In this document: positions 19,419-29,056 of the stretch, piece after piece
Layout of the letters: the number at the start of each line of letters is the position of its first letter
Position numbering within the stretch: the first letter of the stretch is position 1
Assembly (NCBI RefSeq): GCF_034092415.1
Contig: NZ_CP139304.1
Coordinates: forward strand, 1,410,001-1,474,000
Reading direction: 5' to 3'
Source of the DNA: Prochlorococcus sp. MIT 1341
Lineage (GTDB): Bacteria > Cyanobacteriota > Cyanobacteriia > PCC-6307 > Cyanobiaceae
Length of the DNA stretch: 64,000 nucleotides
The notes under the pieces: generated by a model
Databases searched by the model: none
The model's input: the letters and a program-made list of their open reading frames with translations, nothing else
Told to the model about the DNA's origin: nothing
Translations under genes and position numbers: made by a program

Positions 19419-20195
19419 CTAAGGCCACATCGCCAAGGGGTTCGCAAGGTCTTTTAGGCTCAAGAGTTGAATCTCTTGTGGTAAATCCTTATGGTCATTA
19501 GGTTTTAGATATCCCCAATTAGCTAAATAGCAAGGTAGAGATTTCAGTTGAGGTACTGCAATTGTCTTTTCTAGTGTCGCTCTACGATCTTCGATGAATC
19601 CGCGCAGAGTGTATTTTCTAGATAGCTCAACAAGAATTTCGGTCTTACTGCCAGCTTCATGCCCATACAGTAGATAAGGCTTAAGTCGATACCTTTTCAG
19701 TAGCTCAGCTGTAAATAAAGCTCCTTTTGTAGTTAGTACGACGTAATTTATCCCTTCTGATAAAAGGCATTCCAGTCGCTTAAGAACTCCAGGAAATGGT
19801 TGATGCTGAGCTAACCAGACCTCAGGATTATGTTTTAGGGCTTTTTTCCTGACCTCTTCCAATGCTTGTTGCAGCTGTGATGGATTCCATCCGTGCTGGG
19901 CAAGAATTTGTTTGCAATACCGCGGGTACTGGTGAGAGAACTCCTGGATTCCTTTCTTGTAAATTTGGCTGTGTGTGTTTTTTAGTTCTGCTGCAATAAC
20001 AACCATTTCCCAGCCGTGATGAACCAAAGGCCTGAGCAATTTGAATTCGTTTGGAATTTCTTTTGGGAGGGTTATTGAGTCTGCTTGATCTTCCAGAAGC
20101 ATTAGGCATGCTTGACGCGCACTAGACCAGTATTCCTGCATTCCGTCGAGGATGACCCCGTCGAAATCAAAAACTAATAGCTGTGAAGAACTCAC
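19419..20195 (-). CDS. HAD-superfamily hydrolase
   Basis: A 258-residue haloacid-dehalogenase-fold protein. Motif I is VFDFDGVILDG (residues 8-18) with the nucleophile and acid Asp. Motif II is VVLTTKG, motif III Lys lies in GSKTE, and motif IV is GFIEDRRATLE with the metal-binding acid pair. A large helical cap (about 20-140) lies between motifs I and II. This predicts a phosphatase on a small metabolite; the substrate cannot be read from sequence. It lies upstream of recA on the same strand and just downstream of tRNA-Gln. Confidence 0.85.
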   Translation of the reverse strand: MSSSQLLVFDFDGVILDGMQEYWSSARQACLMLLEDQADSITLPKEIPNEFKLLRPLVHHGWEMVVIAAELKNTHSQIYKKGIQEFSHQYPRYCKQILAQHGWNPSQLQQALEEVRKKALKHNPEVWLAQHQPFPGVLKRLECLLSEGINYVVLTTKGALFTAELLKRYRLKPYLLYGHEAGSKTEILVELSRKYTLRGFIEDRRATLEKTIAVPQLKSLPCYLANWGYLKPNDHKDLPQEIQLLSLKDLANPLAMWP

Positions 20196-20211
20196 TAAAT
20201 ATTTGAAAAAA

Positions 20212-20283
20212 CTGGGGCGCTAGGATTCGAACCTAGGAATGGCGAGACCAAAACCCGCTGCCTTACCGCTTGGCGACGCCCCA
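20212..20283 (-). tRNA. tRNA-Gln(TTG)
   Basis: On the minus strand a 72-base cloverleaf forms: acceptor TGGGGCG/CGCCCCA, D arm GCC/GGC, anticodon stem GCGGG/CTCGC with loop TTTTGGT (anticodon TTG), T arm CCTAG/CTAGG-type with TTCGAAT. The discriminator base is G. CCA is not encoded. Confidence 0.96.
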
Positions 20284-20463
20284 ATGATCAGTGATGCAAC
20301 TTTTGAAAGTTACTTTTACTGTATTCAAATAGTTACACATATAGGAGTGACCTTCGTCAATCCACTCTTACTAAGACGTTATTCCTCTATTGAAGTCAGA
20401 AGTTTATTGGTTGACCTGAGTTGCCAGGGTGGTCTATGAGATCTTGACTAAGAGTTTCTGCTG

Positions 20464-21480
20464 TTATTGGTTATTTCGAGATAGCCAGGGGCCTATAAGG
20501 GTCCGAGCTTTCTCTATGGAGGCTTGCCAACCTGCATCCCATTCCCACAAGTTTTTTTGTTTTGCCTGAGCTTCCTGTAGCCAAGGCTTAAGAAGGGCTC
20601 GAGCAGTTCCTCCAAATGCAATGCCAGAGGGTCCTTTTGTAGGAGGAATTAATTGAATTGAATTTGCATTTGTCCCTCCTGCTAGTTGAAGTGGCCCTGG
20701 TGGGGCGAGATGATGAATCTTTTCCCAAAGTTTTACAGCCACTTTTGCTGTAAGAGGGTTTAGGTCTCCACTCATTGGTTGTCCATCGAGCTGCCAGATG
20801 GGACGTTGCCCATGGCTCCTTAGACAGGAATGCCGCTGCCAGAGTTCTTTAGCAAGTTGCTCGGGTGAGGTGAACTGTTTATTTAAGCCACAACTCACTG
20901 CAATGCGGTGAAGGGGAACCTTGCTAATCATTATTTCCGAGATTATTTGTTGAAAAGTCTCTATTCGACCAGGTGCAGTATGAATCTCTAATGCATCAGG
21001 TTTAAGTGCATTTACCAGAGATCCTATATGTTTAATTTTGAGCTCGTAATTATTTTCTTTGATTAATCCAAAAGGACAGTTTGGAATACACCGACCACAT
21101 CCATAACATAACGATGATTCAACACCTTTTTCTTGTCTTATAGCTTGAGTTGGACAGATTTTTTCGCAAGGACGATAGCAATCTAAAGGACAATATCTAG
21201 GATCAAAATATGCTTTTCGGAAGTGAATATCTTTCCCATCATTGATACTTACCATTAACCAAGGGTTTACACCATGATTTAACCTTGCCCACTTAAGTCC
21301 TTTTCGGGCTGCTAATACAACAGCTTCATTAGCAGCAACATCAATGCAGTGAACTCCAGCTACTGCATAAACAGCACAAAGATCAGTTATAGATGCAAGA
21401 TCTTCATTGCTTGCACCACATATCAATTTGACCCAAGAGCCCCTTTGTATAGCTTGTTCCACCCAAGCGACATTTGTCAT
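20464..21480 (-). CDS. ldpA: LdpA-like iron-sulfur protein (light-dependent period)
   Basis: A 338-residue protein with two 4Fe-4S clusters of ferredoxin type. Cysteines 97, 101, 105 and 109 lie in CPLDCYRPCEKICP, and 125, 128, 131 and 135 in CYGCGRCIPNCPFG. LdpA in Synechococcus elongatus senses cellular redox state and passes light information to the circadian clock. The ndhN neighbour upstream (21-base gap, same strand) is the conserved cyanobacterial arrangement and suggests co-transcription. Function in an organism with a reduced clock is uncertain. Confidence 0.88.
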   Translation of the reverse strand: MTNVAWVEQAIQRGSWVKLICGASNEDLASITDLCAVYAVAGVHCIDVAANEAVVLAARKGLKWARLNHGVNPWLMVSINDGKDIHFRKAYFDPRYCPLDCYRPCEKICPTQAIRQEKGVESSLCYGCGRCIPNCPFGLIKENNYELKIKHIGSLVNALKPDALEIHTAPGRIETFQQIISEIMISKVPLHRIAVSCGLNKQFTSPEQLAKELWQRHSCLRSHGQRPIWQLDGQPMSGDLNPLTAKVAVKLWEKIHHLAPPGPLQLAGGTNANSIQLIPPTKGPSGIAFGGTARALLKPWLQEAQAKQKNLWEWDAGWQASIEKARTLIGPWLSRNNQ

Positions 21481-21501
21481 GAAGCCTCTTGGGAAAAGTT
21501 T

Positions 21502-21963
21502 TTATGAATTAAGACGATTTAGCATGGGTTCCCACTGAAGGCTGCGAGCCCCTCCCATTTCTACTACCACTTTTAGACGGGCTTCACGATTACATAAATC
21601 ACAGAGTGCAAGTAGTTCAGAGGGTGATAAGACTTGCCCTTCAATAAGCCAAAGAACAACGGCGGAATCATTCACCAGGAATTCTGTTAGTTGTGGCATT
21701 ACTTCCTGTACTTCTCCTACGGCTGCTCCACGCCCAACACTTTGATGACCAAGATGCGGAGGCCTAACACCATGCAATTTAAAGAGAAATGCTTCTGGAT
21801 CCCCAAGTCCTCTAGCTGTGATTATTTGAGTTCGATAGCCTTTAGCACGCAGCCTTCTAAGCAGTCGTGTTTCCGAGCCTCCTTCTGGAGGAACATTGAT
21901 TGCAATGCAGCCAGCGGCCTCTAGGTCATTTATAAACCTTCGCCCAGAGAGCAAAAGCGGCAT
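21502..21963 (-). CDS. ndhN: NDH-1 subunit N
   Basis: NdhN is a peripheral, oxygenic-photosynthesis-specific subunit of the NAD(P)H dehydrogenase-like complex that takes electrons from ferredoxin for cyclic flow and CO2 uptake. The 153-residue protein has the family start [16 protein letters not shown], the [13 protein letters not shown] helix, [21 protein letters not shown] and the central [10 protein letters not shown] segment. No membrane helix is present, as expected. ldpA follows directly. Its promoter must lie in the 407-bp divergent gap shared with rplC. Confidence 0.93.
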   Translation of the reverse strand: MPLLLSGRRFINDLEAAGCIAINVPPEGGSETRLLRRLRAKGYRTQIITARGLGDPEAFLFKLHGVRPPHLGHQSVGRGAAVGEVQEVMPQLTEFLVNDSAVVLWLIEGQVLSPSELLALCDLCNREARLKVVVEMGGARSLQWEPMLNRLNS

Positions 21964-22050
21964 TTTTATATATTTGCGATATGGACTTAATTCTGCCAGT
22001 TGGTGGGCAAAACTTCATCTTTTGCGGGTCAGTGGTGTAAGGTTTTTGTT

Positions 22051-22102
22051 TGTTCTGCTTTTCTATGCCCGACCGCTAGCCGGGCCTCCAGAGAGCAAAA
22101 CA
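22051..22102 (+). promoter_or_regulatory. Long hairpin in the rplC leader (hairpin 1)
   Basis: The arms TGTTCTGCTTTTCT and AGAGAGCAAAACA pair with one bulge and one mismatch. They enclose a GCCCG/CGGGC apical stem, about 17 pairs in all. Two of the pairs are G-U only when the plus strand is transcribed, so a plus-strand RNA is favoured. It belongs to the otherwise gene-free 21964-22370 gap between ndhN and rplC, in which I see no other feature apart from hairpins 2 and 3. Confidence 0.5.
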
Positions 22103-22184
22103 GGTTCGGCGATAGCGCTGGATCCTTAGGCCAGAGCAGTTTAGGGATTTTATTTTCTCTTATAAAACTGTCGAGAAACTCACT

Positions 22185-22209
22185 GACTTTTACAAGTGTC
22201 GGAAAAGTC
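22185..22209 (+). promoter_or_regulatory. Hairpin 2 in the rplC leader
   Basis: The arms GACTTTT (22185-22191) and AAAAGTC (22203-22209) are perfectly complementary with an 11-base loop. No T-run follows, so it is not a simple terminator. An alternative pairing CACT/AGTG overlaps its 5' arm and loop, so two structures could compete. Confidence 0.4.
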
Positions 22210-22322
22210 TCAGCCAGCTGATAACTTGCTAGCCAAACCCGATAGCTAACTAGATTCGTCAAATTAAGGCGTCATTTAGTTCAATACGGTCGAAGCATTT
22301 CAATTATCAGCCATTTCAATAA

Positions 22323-22345
22323 AGCCTCTTCTCTTAATTGAGGCT
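22323..22345 (+). promoter_or_regulatory. Hairpin 3 just before rplC
   Basis: AGCCTC (22323-22328) and GAGGCT (22340-22345) pair perfectly with an 11-base loop. The hairpin ends 25 bases before the rplC ATG and could affect ribosome access to the first gene of the ribosomal-protein operon. Confidence 0.4.
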
Positions 22346-22370
22346 GTTCTTGCTGGCGTTTTTATCTCCA

Positions 22371-23027
22371 ATGTCTATAGGCATCCTCGGGAAGAAATTG
22401 GGAATGTCCCAGTTCTTTGACGAAAAAGGCAGAGCTGTTCCGGTCACCTTGATCGAAGCAGGGCCTTGCAGAATTACTCAATTAAAGACCTCTGAAACTG
22501 ATGGATACTCTTCAGTTCAGATAGGTTTTGGTGATGTTCGTGAGAAATTACTTAATAAGCCTTCTAAGGGTCATTTAGCAAAATCGGGGCAGCCACTCCT
22601 TAGGCATTTAGCTGAATTCCGAGTTCATAATGTTGGAGATTTCCAACTTGGTTCACCCATCACTGTCGATGGTTTTGAAGCAGGACAGAAGGTAGACGTC
22701 AGTGGTGAAACAATGGGCAGAGGTTTTGCTGGATATCAAAAACGTCATGGCTTTAGTCGGGGCCCAATGACGCATGGTTCGAAGAACCATAGACAACCTG
22801 GTTCAACCGGTGCTGGAACTACACCAGGTCGCATTTATCCCGGCAAACGGATGGCTGGAAGATATGGGGGGAAGCAAATAACAACAAGAGGACTAACAAT
22901 TATTCAGGTTGATAATCAGCGAAATCTCCTAGTAGTTAAAGGTTCTGTCCCCGGAAAGCCTGGTTCTTTATTGAATATTCGGCCTGCTAAGCGGGTTGGG
23001 GCTTTGATCGCTCAGGGAGGTAAGTAA
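22371..23027 (+). CDS. rplC: 50S ribosomal protein L3
   Basis: First gene of the long ribosomal-protein operon. L3 binds 23S rRNA early in assembly near the peptidyl-transferase centre. 218 residues: [16 protein letters not shown] start, then [27 protein letters not shown], the L3 signature containing the Gln of the methylation-site region. The ATG at 22371 was chosen because L3 proteins begin at this MSIGILG; an upstream TTG at 22338 would add 11 unrelated residues. rpsJ is not upstream here; in cyanobacteria it usually sits beyond tufA. Confidence 0.97.
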   Translation: MSIGILGKKLGMSQFFDEKGRAVPVTLIEAGPCRITQLKTSETDGYSSVQIGFGDVREKLLNKPSKGHLAKSGQPLLRHLAEFRVHNVGDFQLGSPITVDGFEAGQKVDVSGETMGRGFAGYQKRHGFSRGPMTHGSKNHRQPGSTGAGTTPGRIYPGKRMAGRYGGKQITTRGLTIIQVDNQRNLLVVKGSVPGKPGSLLNIRPAKRVGALIAQGGK

Positions 23028-23029
23028 TC

Positions 23030-23662
23030 ATGGAATGTACTGTTCTTGATTGGCAAGGTAAGGAAGCTGGGAAAGCAAGTATTCAATTAAAGGTTGCTAA
23101 GGAGACAACTGCTATTGATTTAATGCATAGAGCAGTTTTGCGACAAAGAGCTCATTTACGTCAAGGAACAGCTAGTACTCTTACAAGAGCTGAAGTAAGA
23201 GGTGGAGGTCGTAAGCCTTACAAGCAAAAAGGTACTGGACGCGCACGTCAAGGATCGATTCGAACGCCCTTGAGGCCTGGTGGGGGGATAATCTTTGGTC
23301 CCAAGCCCCGTAGTTATGGTTTGGCTATGAATAGAAAGGAACGTCGCTTAGCACTTCGTACAGCTCTTATGGCACGAATGTCGGATGCTGTAGTTGTTAA
23401 GGACTTTGGAAAGAGCATTAAGTCACCAAAAACAAGTGAAATAACAAAAGCCTTAACCAGACTTGGGATTACCCAAGATTCAAAAGTTCTAATAATTCTT
23501 TCAAACCCTTCGGATGTGATTTCACGATCAATCCGAAACCTCGCAAAGGTTAAGTTGATAGCGGCAGATCAATTAAATGTCTTCGACTTGCTTCATGCCA
23601 ATTCCTTGGTCCTAGGTGAGCAGGCACTCGCAACTATTAAGGAGGTGTATGGCAATGACTGA
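23030..23662 (+). CDS. rplD: 50S ribosomal protein L4
   Basis: L4 lines the peptide exit tunnel through a long basic loop. 210 residues; the loop [19 protein letters not shown] followed by [15 protein letters not shown] is diagnostic. It starts 2 bases after rplC. The last codons contain the ribosome site for rplW, and the two genes overlap by 8 bases, so translational coupling is expected. Confidence 0.98.
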   Translation: MECTVLDWQGKEAGKASIQLKVAKETTAIDLMHRAVLRQRAHLRQGTASTLTRAEVRGGGRKPYKQKGTGRARQGSIRTPLRPGGGIIFGPKPRSYGLAMNRKERRLALRTALMARMSDAVVVKDFGKSIKSPKTSEITKALTRLGITQDSKVLIILSNPSDVISRSIRNLAKVKLIAADQLNVFDLLHANSLVLGEQALATIKEVYGND

Positions 23663-23957
23663 ACGCTTTAAGAATCGTTTGGCAGACGTAATTCGTCGAC
23701 CTTTAATTACTGAAAAGGCAACTAATGCTTTGGAGCTGAATCAGTACACCTTTGAGGTTGATCATCGCGCTGCAAAGCCAGACATCAAAGCCGCAGTTGA
23801 GCAGCTTTTTGAGGTTCGTGTTGTTGGTATCAGCACTATGAACCCTCCACGCCGTAGTCGGCGAATGGGACGCTTTGCTGGGAAACGTTCTCAGGTAAAG
23901 AAAGCTGTAGTAAGGCTTGCTGAGGGCAACTCAATACAACTTTTCCCTGAGTCCTGA
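23655..23957 (+). CDS. rplW: 50S ribosomal protein L23
   Basis: L23 sits at the tunnel exit and docks trigger factor and SRP. The 100-residue product contains [14 protein letters not shown] and [19 protein letters not shown], then [19 protein letters not shown] 23655 was preferred to ATG 23649 because the GGAGG at 23640-23644 is ideally spaced (10 bases) from it; the earlier ATG would be only 4 bases away. It overlaps the end of rplD. Confidence 0.96.
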   Translation: MTERFKNRLADVIRRPLITEKATNALELNQYTFEVDHRAAKPDIKAAVEQLFEVRVVGISTMNPPRRSRRMGRFAGKRSQVKKAVVRLAEGNSIQLFPES

Positions 23958-23967
23958 GGTAAAACAA

Positions 23968-24831
23968 ATGGCAATTCGTTCTTTTCGACCATATACACCA
24001 GGAACTCGTACCAGAGTTGTTACTGATTTTTCTGAGGTAACAGGGCGTAAACCTGAAAGATCCCTTGTTGTTTCAAAACACCGCCGAAAGGGTAGAAATA
24101 ACAGGGGAGTTATTACTTGTCGCCATCGAGGTGGAGGACACAAGAGGTTATATCGACTAGTAGATTTCCGAAGAAATAAGCATGGGGTCTCAGCAAAGGT
24201 AGCGGCCATTCACTATGACCCTCATAGGAATGCCAGACTAGCTTTGCTTTACTACGTAGATGGAGAAAAGCGCTACATACTTGCCCCTGCTGGCATCTCT
24301 ATAGGTCAAGTAGTTTCTTCCGGATCAGGTTCTCCGCTTGAAACAGGGAATGCTTTGCCACTCTCAGATATCCCTTTAGGCTCAAGCGTTCACAATGTTG
24401 AGCTTTATCCTGGGCGCGGCGGCCAGTTAGCACGGACTGCAGGAGCAAGTGCTCAGGTTATGGCTAAGGAAGGAGATTATGTAGCTCTTAAGCTTCCTTC
24501 AACTGAAGTCAGATTGGTTCGTAAAGAGTGTTATGCAACTCTTGGCGAAGTAGGTAATTCAGAAATTCGCAACACTAGTCTAGGTAAGGCTGGACGACGA
24601 AGGTGGCTAGGTAGGCGTCCTCAAGTACGAGGTAGTGTCATGAATCCTTGTGACCATCCACATGGAGGTGGCGAGGGTCGTGCACCAATTGGTCGTGCTG
24701 GCCCTGTTACTCCATGGGGCAAAGCGGCTTTAGGCTTAAAAACCAGGAAGAAGAATAAGCCTAGTAATCGGCTTGTTCTTAGGAAGCGACGTCGTATGTC
24801 AAAACGGAGTCGAGGTGGTCGAGACTCATGA
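23968..24831 (+). CDS. rplB: 50S ribosomal protein L2
   Basis: L2 is needed for subunit joining and peptidyl-transferase function. 287 residues with the [14 protein letters not shown] start, [12 protein letters not shown] and the conserved C-terminal [18 protein letters not shown] containing the functionally essential His. ATG 23968 follows rplW by 10 bases; a longer in-frame start inside rplW is not used by homologues. Confidence 0.98.
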   Translation: MAIRSFRPYTPGTRTRVVTDFSEVTGRKPERSLVVSKHRRKGRNNRGVITCRHRGGGHKRLYRLVDFRRNKHGVSAKVAAIHYDPHRNARLALLYYVDGEKRYILAPAGISIGQVVSSGSGSPLETGNALPLSDIPLGSSVHNVELYPGRGGQLARTAGASAQVMAKEGDYVALKLPSTEVRLVRKECYATLGEVGNSEIRNTSLGKAGRRRWLGRRPQVRGSVMNPCDHPHGGGEGRAPIGRAGPVTPWGKAALGLKTRKKNKPSNRLVLRKRRRMSKRSRGGRDS

Positions 24832-24866
24832 TTCCATTTACTCCAACTTTTTTTATTTAATACCCC

Positions 24867-25142
24867 ATGGGACGTTCACTCAAAAAAGGCCCTTTTATTT
24901 CTGACAGCTTGCTTCGCAAGATTGAAAAGCAAAATGCAGATGATGACAAGTCGGTTATCAAAACTTGGTCTAGAGCCTCGACTATTCTCCCTATGATGAT
25001 TGGTCACACTATTGCAGTTCACAATGGCCGCACTCATATCCCAGTTTTTGTGACAGAGCAAATGGTTGGGCACAAGTTGGGTGAATTTGCACCTACCAGA
25101 ACCTTTAAAGGTCACATAAAAGATAAAAAGGGAGGCCGTTAA
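24867..25142 (+). CDS. rpsS: 30S ribosomal protein S19
   Basis: S19 forms a complex with S13 in the 30S head. 91 residues: [16 protein letters not shown] start, [22 protein letters not shown], and the [16 protein letters not shown] signature near the C-terminus. It lies in the operon between rplB and rplV, 35 bases after rplB. Confidence 0.98.
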   Translation: MGRSLKKGPFISDSLLRKIEKQNADDDKSVIKTWSRASTILPMMIGHTIAVHNGRTHIPVFVTEQMVGHKLGEFAPTRTFKGHIKDKKGGR

Positions 25143-25146
25143 TATC

Positions 25147-25512
25147 ATGACCAGCACAACTACAACCTCTTCAGTAGCCAAGGCTCATGGACGTTTCCTA
25201 AGAGGTTCCGTTTCAAAAGTTCGTCGTGTCCTCGATCAAATTCGCGGACGTACATACCGTGACGCCTTGATCATGCTTGAGTTCATGCCTTACCGCTCTA
25301 CCGGACCTATCACAAAGGTTTTGAGATCTGCAGTTGCAAATGCGGAGAATAATTTGGGCTTAGATCCAGCAAAGCTTGTCATAACTCAGGCTTCAGCTGA
25401 TATGGGCCCTCCCATGAAGCGTTACAGGCCCCGCGCTCAAGGGCGCGCATTTGCCATTAAAAAGCAGACTTGTCACATCAATATTGGTGTGGCGCTTCCT
25501 GCCGATTCCTGA
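25147..25512 (+). CDS. rplV: 50S ribosomal protein L22
   Basis: L22 lines the exit tunnel with L4. 121 residues; after a Thr/Ser-rich 12-residue N-terminal tail come [35 protein letters not shown] and the tunnel hairpin [21 protein letters not shown]. Starts 4 bases after rpsS and precedes rpsC by 20 bases. Confidence 0.97.
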   Translation: MTSTTTTSSVAKAHGRFLRGSVSKVRRVLDQIRGRTYRDALIMLEFMPYRSTGPITKVLRSAVANAENNLGLDPAKLVITQASADMGPPMKRYRPRAQGRAFAIKKQTCHINIGVALPADS

Positions 25513-25532
25513 AACCCTATTTCATTAAACTG

Positions 25533-26261
25533 ATGGGACACAAAATCCATCCAACTGGTTTGCGACTGGGAATTACCCAGGAACATCGTTCTCGTTGGTA
25601 TGCACCAGCTAAGACATATCCGATACTCCTTCAGGAGGATGATCGGATTCGCCTTTTTATCCATAAGAAGTATGGCGCTGCAGGTATAAGTGACGTTTTA
25701 ATTGCTCGTAAAGCAGATCAGTTAGAAGTTGAATTAAAGACTGCTCGGCCAGGTGTACTTGTTGGACGTCAAGGAAGTGGTATCGAAGAATTGAGAACAG
25801 GCATTCAAAAGACAATTGGTGATAGAAGTCGTCAGGTTCGAATCAACGTAGTAGAGGTTGAGAGAGTTGATGCTGACGCCTTTCTTTTGGCTGAATATAT
25901 TGCTCAGCAGTTGGAAAAAAGAGTGGCTTTCCGCAGAACCATTCGCATGGCTGTTCAGAGAGCACAGAGAGCAGGTGTTTTAGGTCTAAAGATCCAGGTT
26001 GGTGGCAGATTGAATGGTGCCGAAATAGCCCGTACTGAGTGGACTCGCGAAGGGCGCGTTCCGCTTCATACACTTCGTGCCGAGATTGACTATGCCACCA
26101 AAGTTGCCAGTACTACTTACGGGGTCCTGGGAATCAAGGTTTGGGTTTTTAAGGGAGAGGTTTTACCTAATGAAGAAAAACAGTTGCCAGTGGGGACGAC
26201 TCCGCGGCGTCGGGGTAACAGGAGGCCCCAACAGTTTGAAGACCGCTCTAACGAAGGGTGA
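25533..26261 (+). CDS. rpsC: 30S ribosomal protein S3
   Basis: S3 guards the mRNA entry channel. 242 residues with [14 protein letters not shown] start, the KH domain ([12 protein letters not shown], the GxxG loop) and [29 protein letters not shown] 25533 was chosen because S3 starts MGxKIHPxGLRLG; the longer reading frame from 25470 lies within rplV. The last residues are basic and variable. Confidence 0.97.
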   Translation: MGHKIHPTGLRLGITQEHRSRWYAPAKTYPILLQEDDRIRLFIHKKYGAAGISDVLIARKADQLEVELKTARPGVLVGRQGSGIEELRTGIQKTIGDRSRQVRINVVEVERVDADAFLLAEYIAQQLEKRVAFRRTIRMAVQRAQRAGVLGLKIQVGGRLNGAEIARTEWTREGRVPLHTLRAEIDYATKVASTTYGVLGIKVWVFKGEVLPNEEKQLPVGTTPRRRGNRRPQQFEDRSNEG

Positions 26262-26276
26262 TTCAGAGGTTTAATT

Positions 26277-26753
26277 ATGCTTAGCCCAAAACGCGTCAAA
26301 TTCAGAAAACAACAGAGAGGCCGCATGCGCGGTGTCGCCACCCGAGGCAACACTATTGCTTTCGGACAATTTGCTCTTCAAGCTCAAGAATGTGGTTGGG
26401 TAACTTCCCGCCAGATTGAGGCTAGTAGAAGAGCAATGACTCGTTATGTAAAACGAGGGGGAAAAATTTGGATTCGTATTTTTCCTGACAAGCCTGTAAC
26501 TATGCGTCCTGCTGAAACGAGAATGGGTTCTGGTAAAGGCAATCCTGAATTTTGGGTTGCTGTCGTTAAACCTGGACGAATTTTGTTCGAGATGGGTGGT
26601 GAAGAAATTACTGAAGACATTGCTAAGGAAGCTATGCGTCTTGCTCAGTACAAACTTCCAGTGAAAACAAAATTCCTCAGCTTGGAGAACCAAACTGAGT
26701 TTGCTGGAGGGGTTGTCCCATCCGGTGAAAAAGCCGTCAAAGTGGAGTCTTGA
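26277..26753 (+). CDS. rplP: 50S ribosomal protein L16
   Basis: L16 sits in the central protuberance and helps position A-site tRNA. 158 residues: [19 protein letters not shown] start, [34 protein letters not shown] core. A C-terminal extension of about 20 residues beyond the bacterial norm ([16 protein letters not shown]) is typical of picocyanobacteria as far as I recall. It follows rpsC by 15 bases. Confidence 0.97.
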   Translation: MLSPKRVKFRKQQRGRMRGVATRGNTIAFGQFALQAQECGWVTSRQIEASRRAMTRYVKRGGKIWIRIFPDKPVTMRPAETRMGSGKGNPEFWVAVVKPGRILFEMGGEEITEDIAKEAMRLAQYKLPVKTKFLSLENQTEFAGGVVPSGEKAVKVES

Positions 26754-26755
26754 TT

Positions 26756-26968
26756 ATGGCCCGACCTAATGCTGCAGATGTTCGCAATCTTTCTGATGCT
26801 GATATCACAGAAAAGATCGATACTATTCGTCGAGAATTGTTTGATTTGAGGTTTCAGCAAGCTACTAGGCAGTTGCCTAATGCGCATCGTTTTAAAGAAG
26901 CTCGAATTAAACTGGCTCAGCTTCTAACGGTTCAGAAGGAGCGGAATCGCTCCCAAGCTTCCTCTTGA
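26756..26968 (+). CDS. rpmC: 50S ribosomal protein L29
   Basis: L29 lies at the tunnel exit beside L23. 70 residues, all helical: [33 protein letters not shown] and [19 protein letters not shown] are the two family helices. ATG 26756 was preferred over a TTG at 26750 that overlaps the rplP stop. Confidence 0.95.
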   Translation: MARPNAADVRNLSDADITEKIDTIRRELFDLRFQQATRQLPNAHRFKEARIKLAQLLTVQKERNRSQASS

Positions 26969-26984
26969 TACTTATCTAAAAACC

Positions 26985-27251
26985 ATGGCACTTAAGGAAA
27001 GATTAGGAACTGTCGTCAGTGACAAGATGGACAAGACAGTCGTTGTGGCGGTTCAAAACCGCTTTCCTCATCCGATCTATAGAAAGATCGTGAGTCGCAC
27101 GACCCGTTACAAGGCACACGATGAAACGAATAAATGTCGTGTTGGTGATCGAGTCAGGATCACTGAGACTCGACCAATTAGTGCATCAAAACGTTGGGCT
27201 ATAGCAGAAGTCTTAAGCCATAGTCCGAAATCTCAGGAGGCATATCAATGA
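26985..27251 (+). CDS. rpsQ: 30S ribosomal protein S17
   Basis: An early-binding OB-fold protein of the 30S body. 88 residues: [28 protein letters not shown] and the signature [20 protein letters not shown]. Its stop codon overlaps the rplN start by 4 bases (ATGA), which indicates coupling. Confidence 0.97.
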   Translation: MALKERLGTVVSDKMDKTVVVAVQNRFPHPIYRKIVSRTTRYKAHDETNKCRVGDRVRITETRPISASKRWAIAEVLSHSPKSQEAYQ

Positions 27252-27613
27252 TTCAACAAGAAAGCTTTCTTACTGTTGCTGACAATAGTGGAGCAAAGCG
27301 TATCCAGTGCATCCGCGTATTGGGATCAAATCGTCGATATGCCCATGTTGGGGATGTAATCGTTGCTGCGGTTAAAGACGCTATGCCAAATATGGGAGTA
27401 AAGAAGTCAGATGTCGTAAAGGCAGTAGTGGTACGTACAAAGGCAACGATGCGAAGGGAAACTGGTAACTCAATTCGATTTGATGACAATGCTGCAGTTC
27501 TAATTAATGAAGATAAGAACCCTAGAGGGACAAGGGTTTTTGGCCCTGTAGCTCGTGAGCTGCGCGAACGTAATTTCACCAAAATTGTCTCTTTAGCACC
27601 GGAGGTTATTTGA
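27248..27613 (+). CDS. rplN: 50S ribosomal protein L14
   Basis: L14 forms an intersubunit bridge. 121 residues beginning [18 protein letters not shown], with [23 protein letters not shown], the [18 protein letters not shown] loop and the [14 protein letters not shown]-terminus. It sits between rpsQ (4-base overlap) and rplX (1 base). Confidence 0.98.
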   Translation: MIQQESFLTVADNSGAKRIQCIRVLGSNRRYAHVGDVIVAAVKDAMPNMGVKKSDVVKAVVVRTKATMRRETGNSIRFDDNAAVLINEDKNPRGTRVFGPVARELRERNFTKIVSLAPEVI

Positions 27614-27614
27614 G

Positions 27615-27971
27615 ATGCCTACTGCAACCAAAAAAGCAAGACCCACTCAGCGCATAAAGATGCGTATAAGAAAAGGCGACACTGTCCAAGTGATTGCAGG
27701 GAAAGACAAAGGTAAGACTGGAGAAGTTATACGTACATTGCCTATAACTAATAGGGTAATTGTGCAAGGCGTAAACCTTCGTACAAGGCACATCAAGCCC
27801 ACTCAAGAAGGAGAAGGGGGGCGAATAGTCACTGAAGAAGCATCAGTGCATGCTTCAAATGTGATGCTTTATTCCACAGACAAAAAAGTCGCTAGTCGTG
27901 TGGAGTTGTTTTTAGAGAAAGACGGCTCTAAGAAACGCCGTCTTAAAAAGACAGGTGAAGTTATTGACTAA
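27615..27971 (+). CDS. rplX: 50S ribosomal protein L24
   Basis: An assembly initiator with a KOW motif. 118 residues; [23 protein letters not shown] is the KOW signature, followed by [14 protein letters not shown] lysine-rich tail ends the protein. It is the last gene before an unusually long 107-base gap in this tightly packed operon. Confidence 0.97.
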   Translation: MPTATKKARPTQRIKMRIRKGDTVQVIAGKDKGKTGEVIRTLPITNRVIVQGVNLRTRHIKPTQEGEGGRIVTEEASVHASNVMLYSTDKKVASRVELFLEKDGSKKRRLKKTGEVID

Positions 27972-28042
27972 CCCCTAAAACTTCCTCTTTGGCCTCCAAT
28001 TTCATTTCTTACTAACTTTCAGCTTTACAACTTTTTATAGGT

Positions 28043-28077
28043 CTTCTGACCCCGACCAGAAGCAACCCTTTTTTAGT
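28043..28077 (+). terminator. Hairpin plus T-run between rplX and rplE
   Basis: CTTCTG (28043-28048) pairs with CAGAAG (28057-28062) around an 8-base loop; a TTTTTT tract begins about 6 bases later (28069-28074). The distance from stem to T-run is too long for a classical intrinsic terminator. It could be an attenuator or an RNA-processing site separating S10-like from spc-like genes. Confidence 0.35.
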
Positions 28078-28078
28078 T

Positions 28079-28618
28079 ATGTCACTCAAAAAACGCTATC
28101 GAGAGAAAATTCAGCCCAAACTGCTGAAAGACCTTAGTCTCTCCAATATTCATCAGGTTCCCAAGGTAGTTAAGGTCACTGTAAATAGGGGCCTAGGTGA
28201 AGCTGCGCAAAATTCGAAGTCCTTGGAGGCTTCCATTTCTGAGTTGGCAACTATTACTGGGCAGAAAGTAGTTGTGACAAGAGCTAAGAAAGCAATTGCA
28301 GGATTTAAGATCCGCCAGGGAATGCCCATTGGATGTGCGGTAACTCTTAGAGGTGAACGTATGTACGCATTCCTTGAAAGATTGATTAATCTTGCTCTCC
28401 CAAGAATTAGGGATTTCAGAGGTGTGAGTCCAAAGAGTTTTGATGGACGTGGTAACTACACCCTTGGAGTAAGGGAGCAAATTATCTTTCCAGAGATCTC
28501 TTTTGACAAAATTGACTCCATCAGGGGTATGGACATCACCATTGTCACCAGTGCCCGAACAGATGAGGAGGGCAGGGCCCTCCTTAGCGAGATGGGAATG
28601 CCTTTCCGCAGTAACTGA
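28079..28618 (+). CDS. rplE: 50S ribosomal protein L5
   Basis: L5 binds 5S rRNA in the central protuberance. 179 residues: [16 protein letters not shown]-type start, [17 protein letters not shown], the [27 protein letters not shown] signature, and [24 protein letters not shown]. rpsN is absent between rplE and rpsH, as usual in cyanobacteria. Confidence 0.98.
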   Translation: MSLKKRYREKIQPKLLKDLSLSNIHQVPKVVKVTVNRGLGEAAQNSKSLEASISELATITGQKVVVTRAKKAIAGFKIRQGMPIGCAVTLRGERMYAFLERLINLALPRIRDFRGVSPKSFDGRGNYTLGVREQIIFPEISFDKIDSIRGMDITIVTSARTDEEGRALLSEMGMPFRSN

Positions 28619-28638
28619 GCCCTCCATCCACTACGACT

Positions 28639-29040
28639 ATGGCTAATCACGATCCAATCTCAGATATGCTCACTCGCATTCGAAATGCAAGTGAAAAGCG
28701 ACATCAGACAACACGTATCCCAGCTTCTCGAATGTCTCGGAGCATTGCCAAGGTGCTTTATCAGGAAGGTTTTATTGCTGAGATAAGCGAGGAGGGTGAG
28801 GGTATTCGTACCCAACTTGTACTTGAATTGAAGTACAGCGGCAAGCATCGCCAGCCAACTATTCGTTCAATGCAGCGGGTTAGTAAGCCAGGGTTGAGAA
28901 TTTATAAAAACACTAGAGGTTTGCCTAAGGTTCTTGGAGGACTTGGGGTTGCGATTATCTCAACTTCGAAAGGTGTCATGAGTGATCGTGATGCCCGAAA
29001 ACAAGGAGTTGGTGGAGAAGTTCTCTGCTACGTGTATTGA
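28639..29040 (+). CDS. rpsH: 30S ribosomal protein S8
   Basis: An early-binding 16S rRNA protein and, in E. coli, a translational repressor of this operon. 133 residues: [22 protein letters not shown] start, [36 protein letters not shown]-terminal half. It lies 20 bases after rplE and 16 bases before rplF. Confidence 0.98.
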   Translation: MANHDPISDMLTRIRNASEKRHQTTRIPASRMSRSIAKVLYQEGFIAEISEEGEGIRTQLVLELKYSGKHRQPTIRSMQRVSKPGLRIYKNTRGLPKVLGGLGVAIISTSKGVMSDRDARKQGVGGEVLCYVY

Positions 29041-29056
29041 ATAGGAGCTTTAAATC

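Noticed and set aside
22029-22262. 77-residue minus ORF in the ndhN-rplC gap
   Set aside because: No family resemblance, and it runs across the predicted plus-strand hairpins; treated as non-coding.
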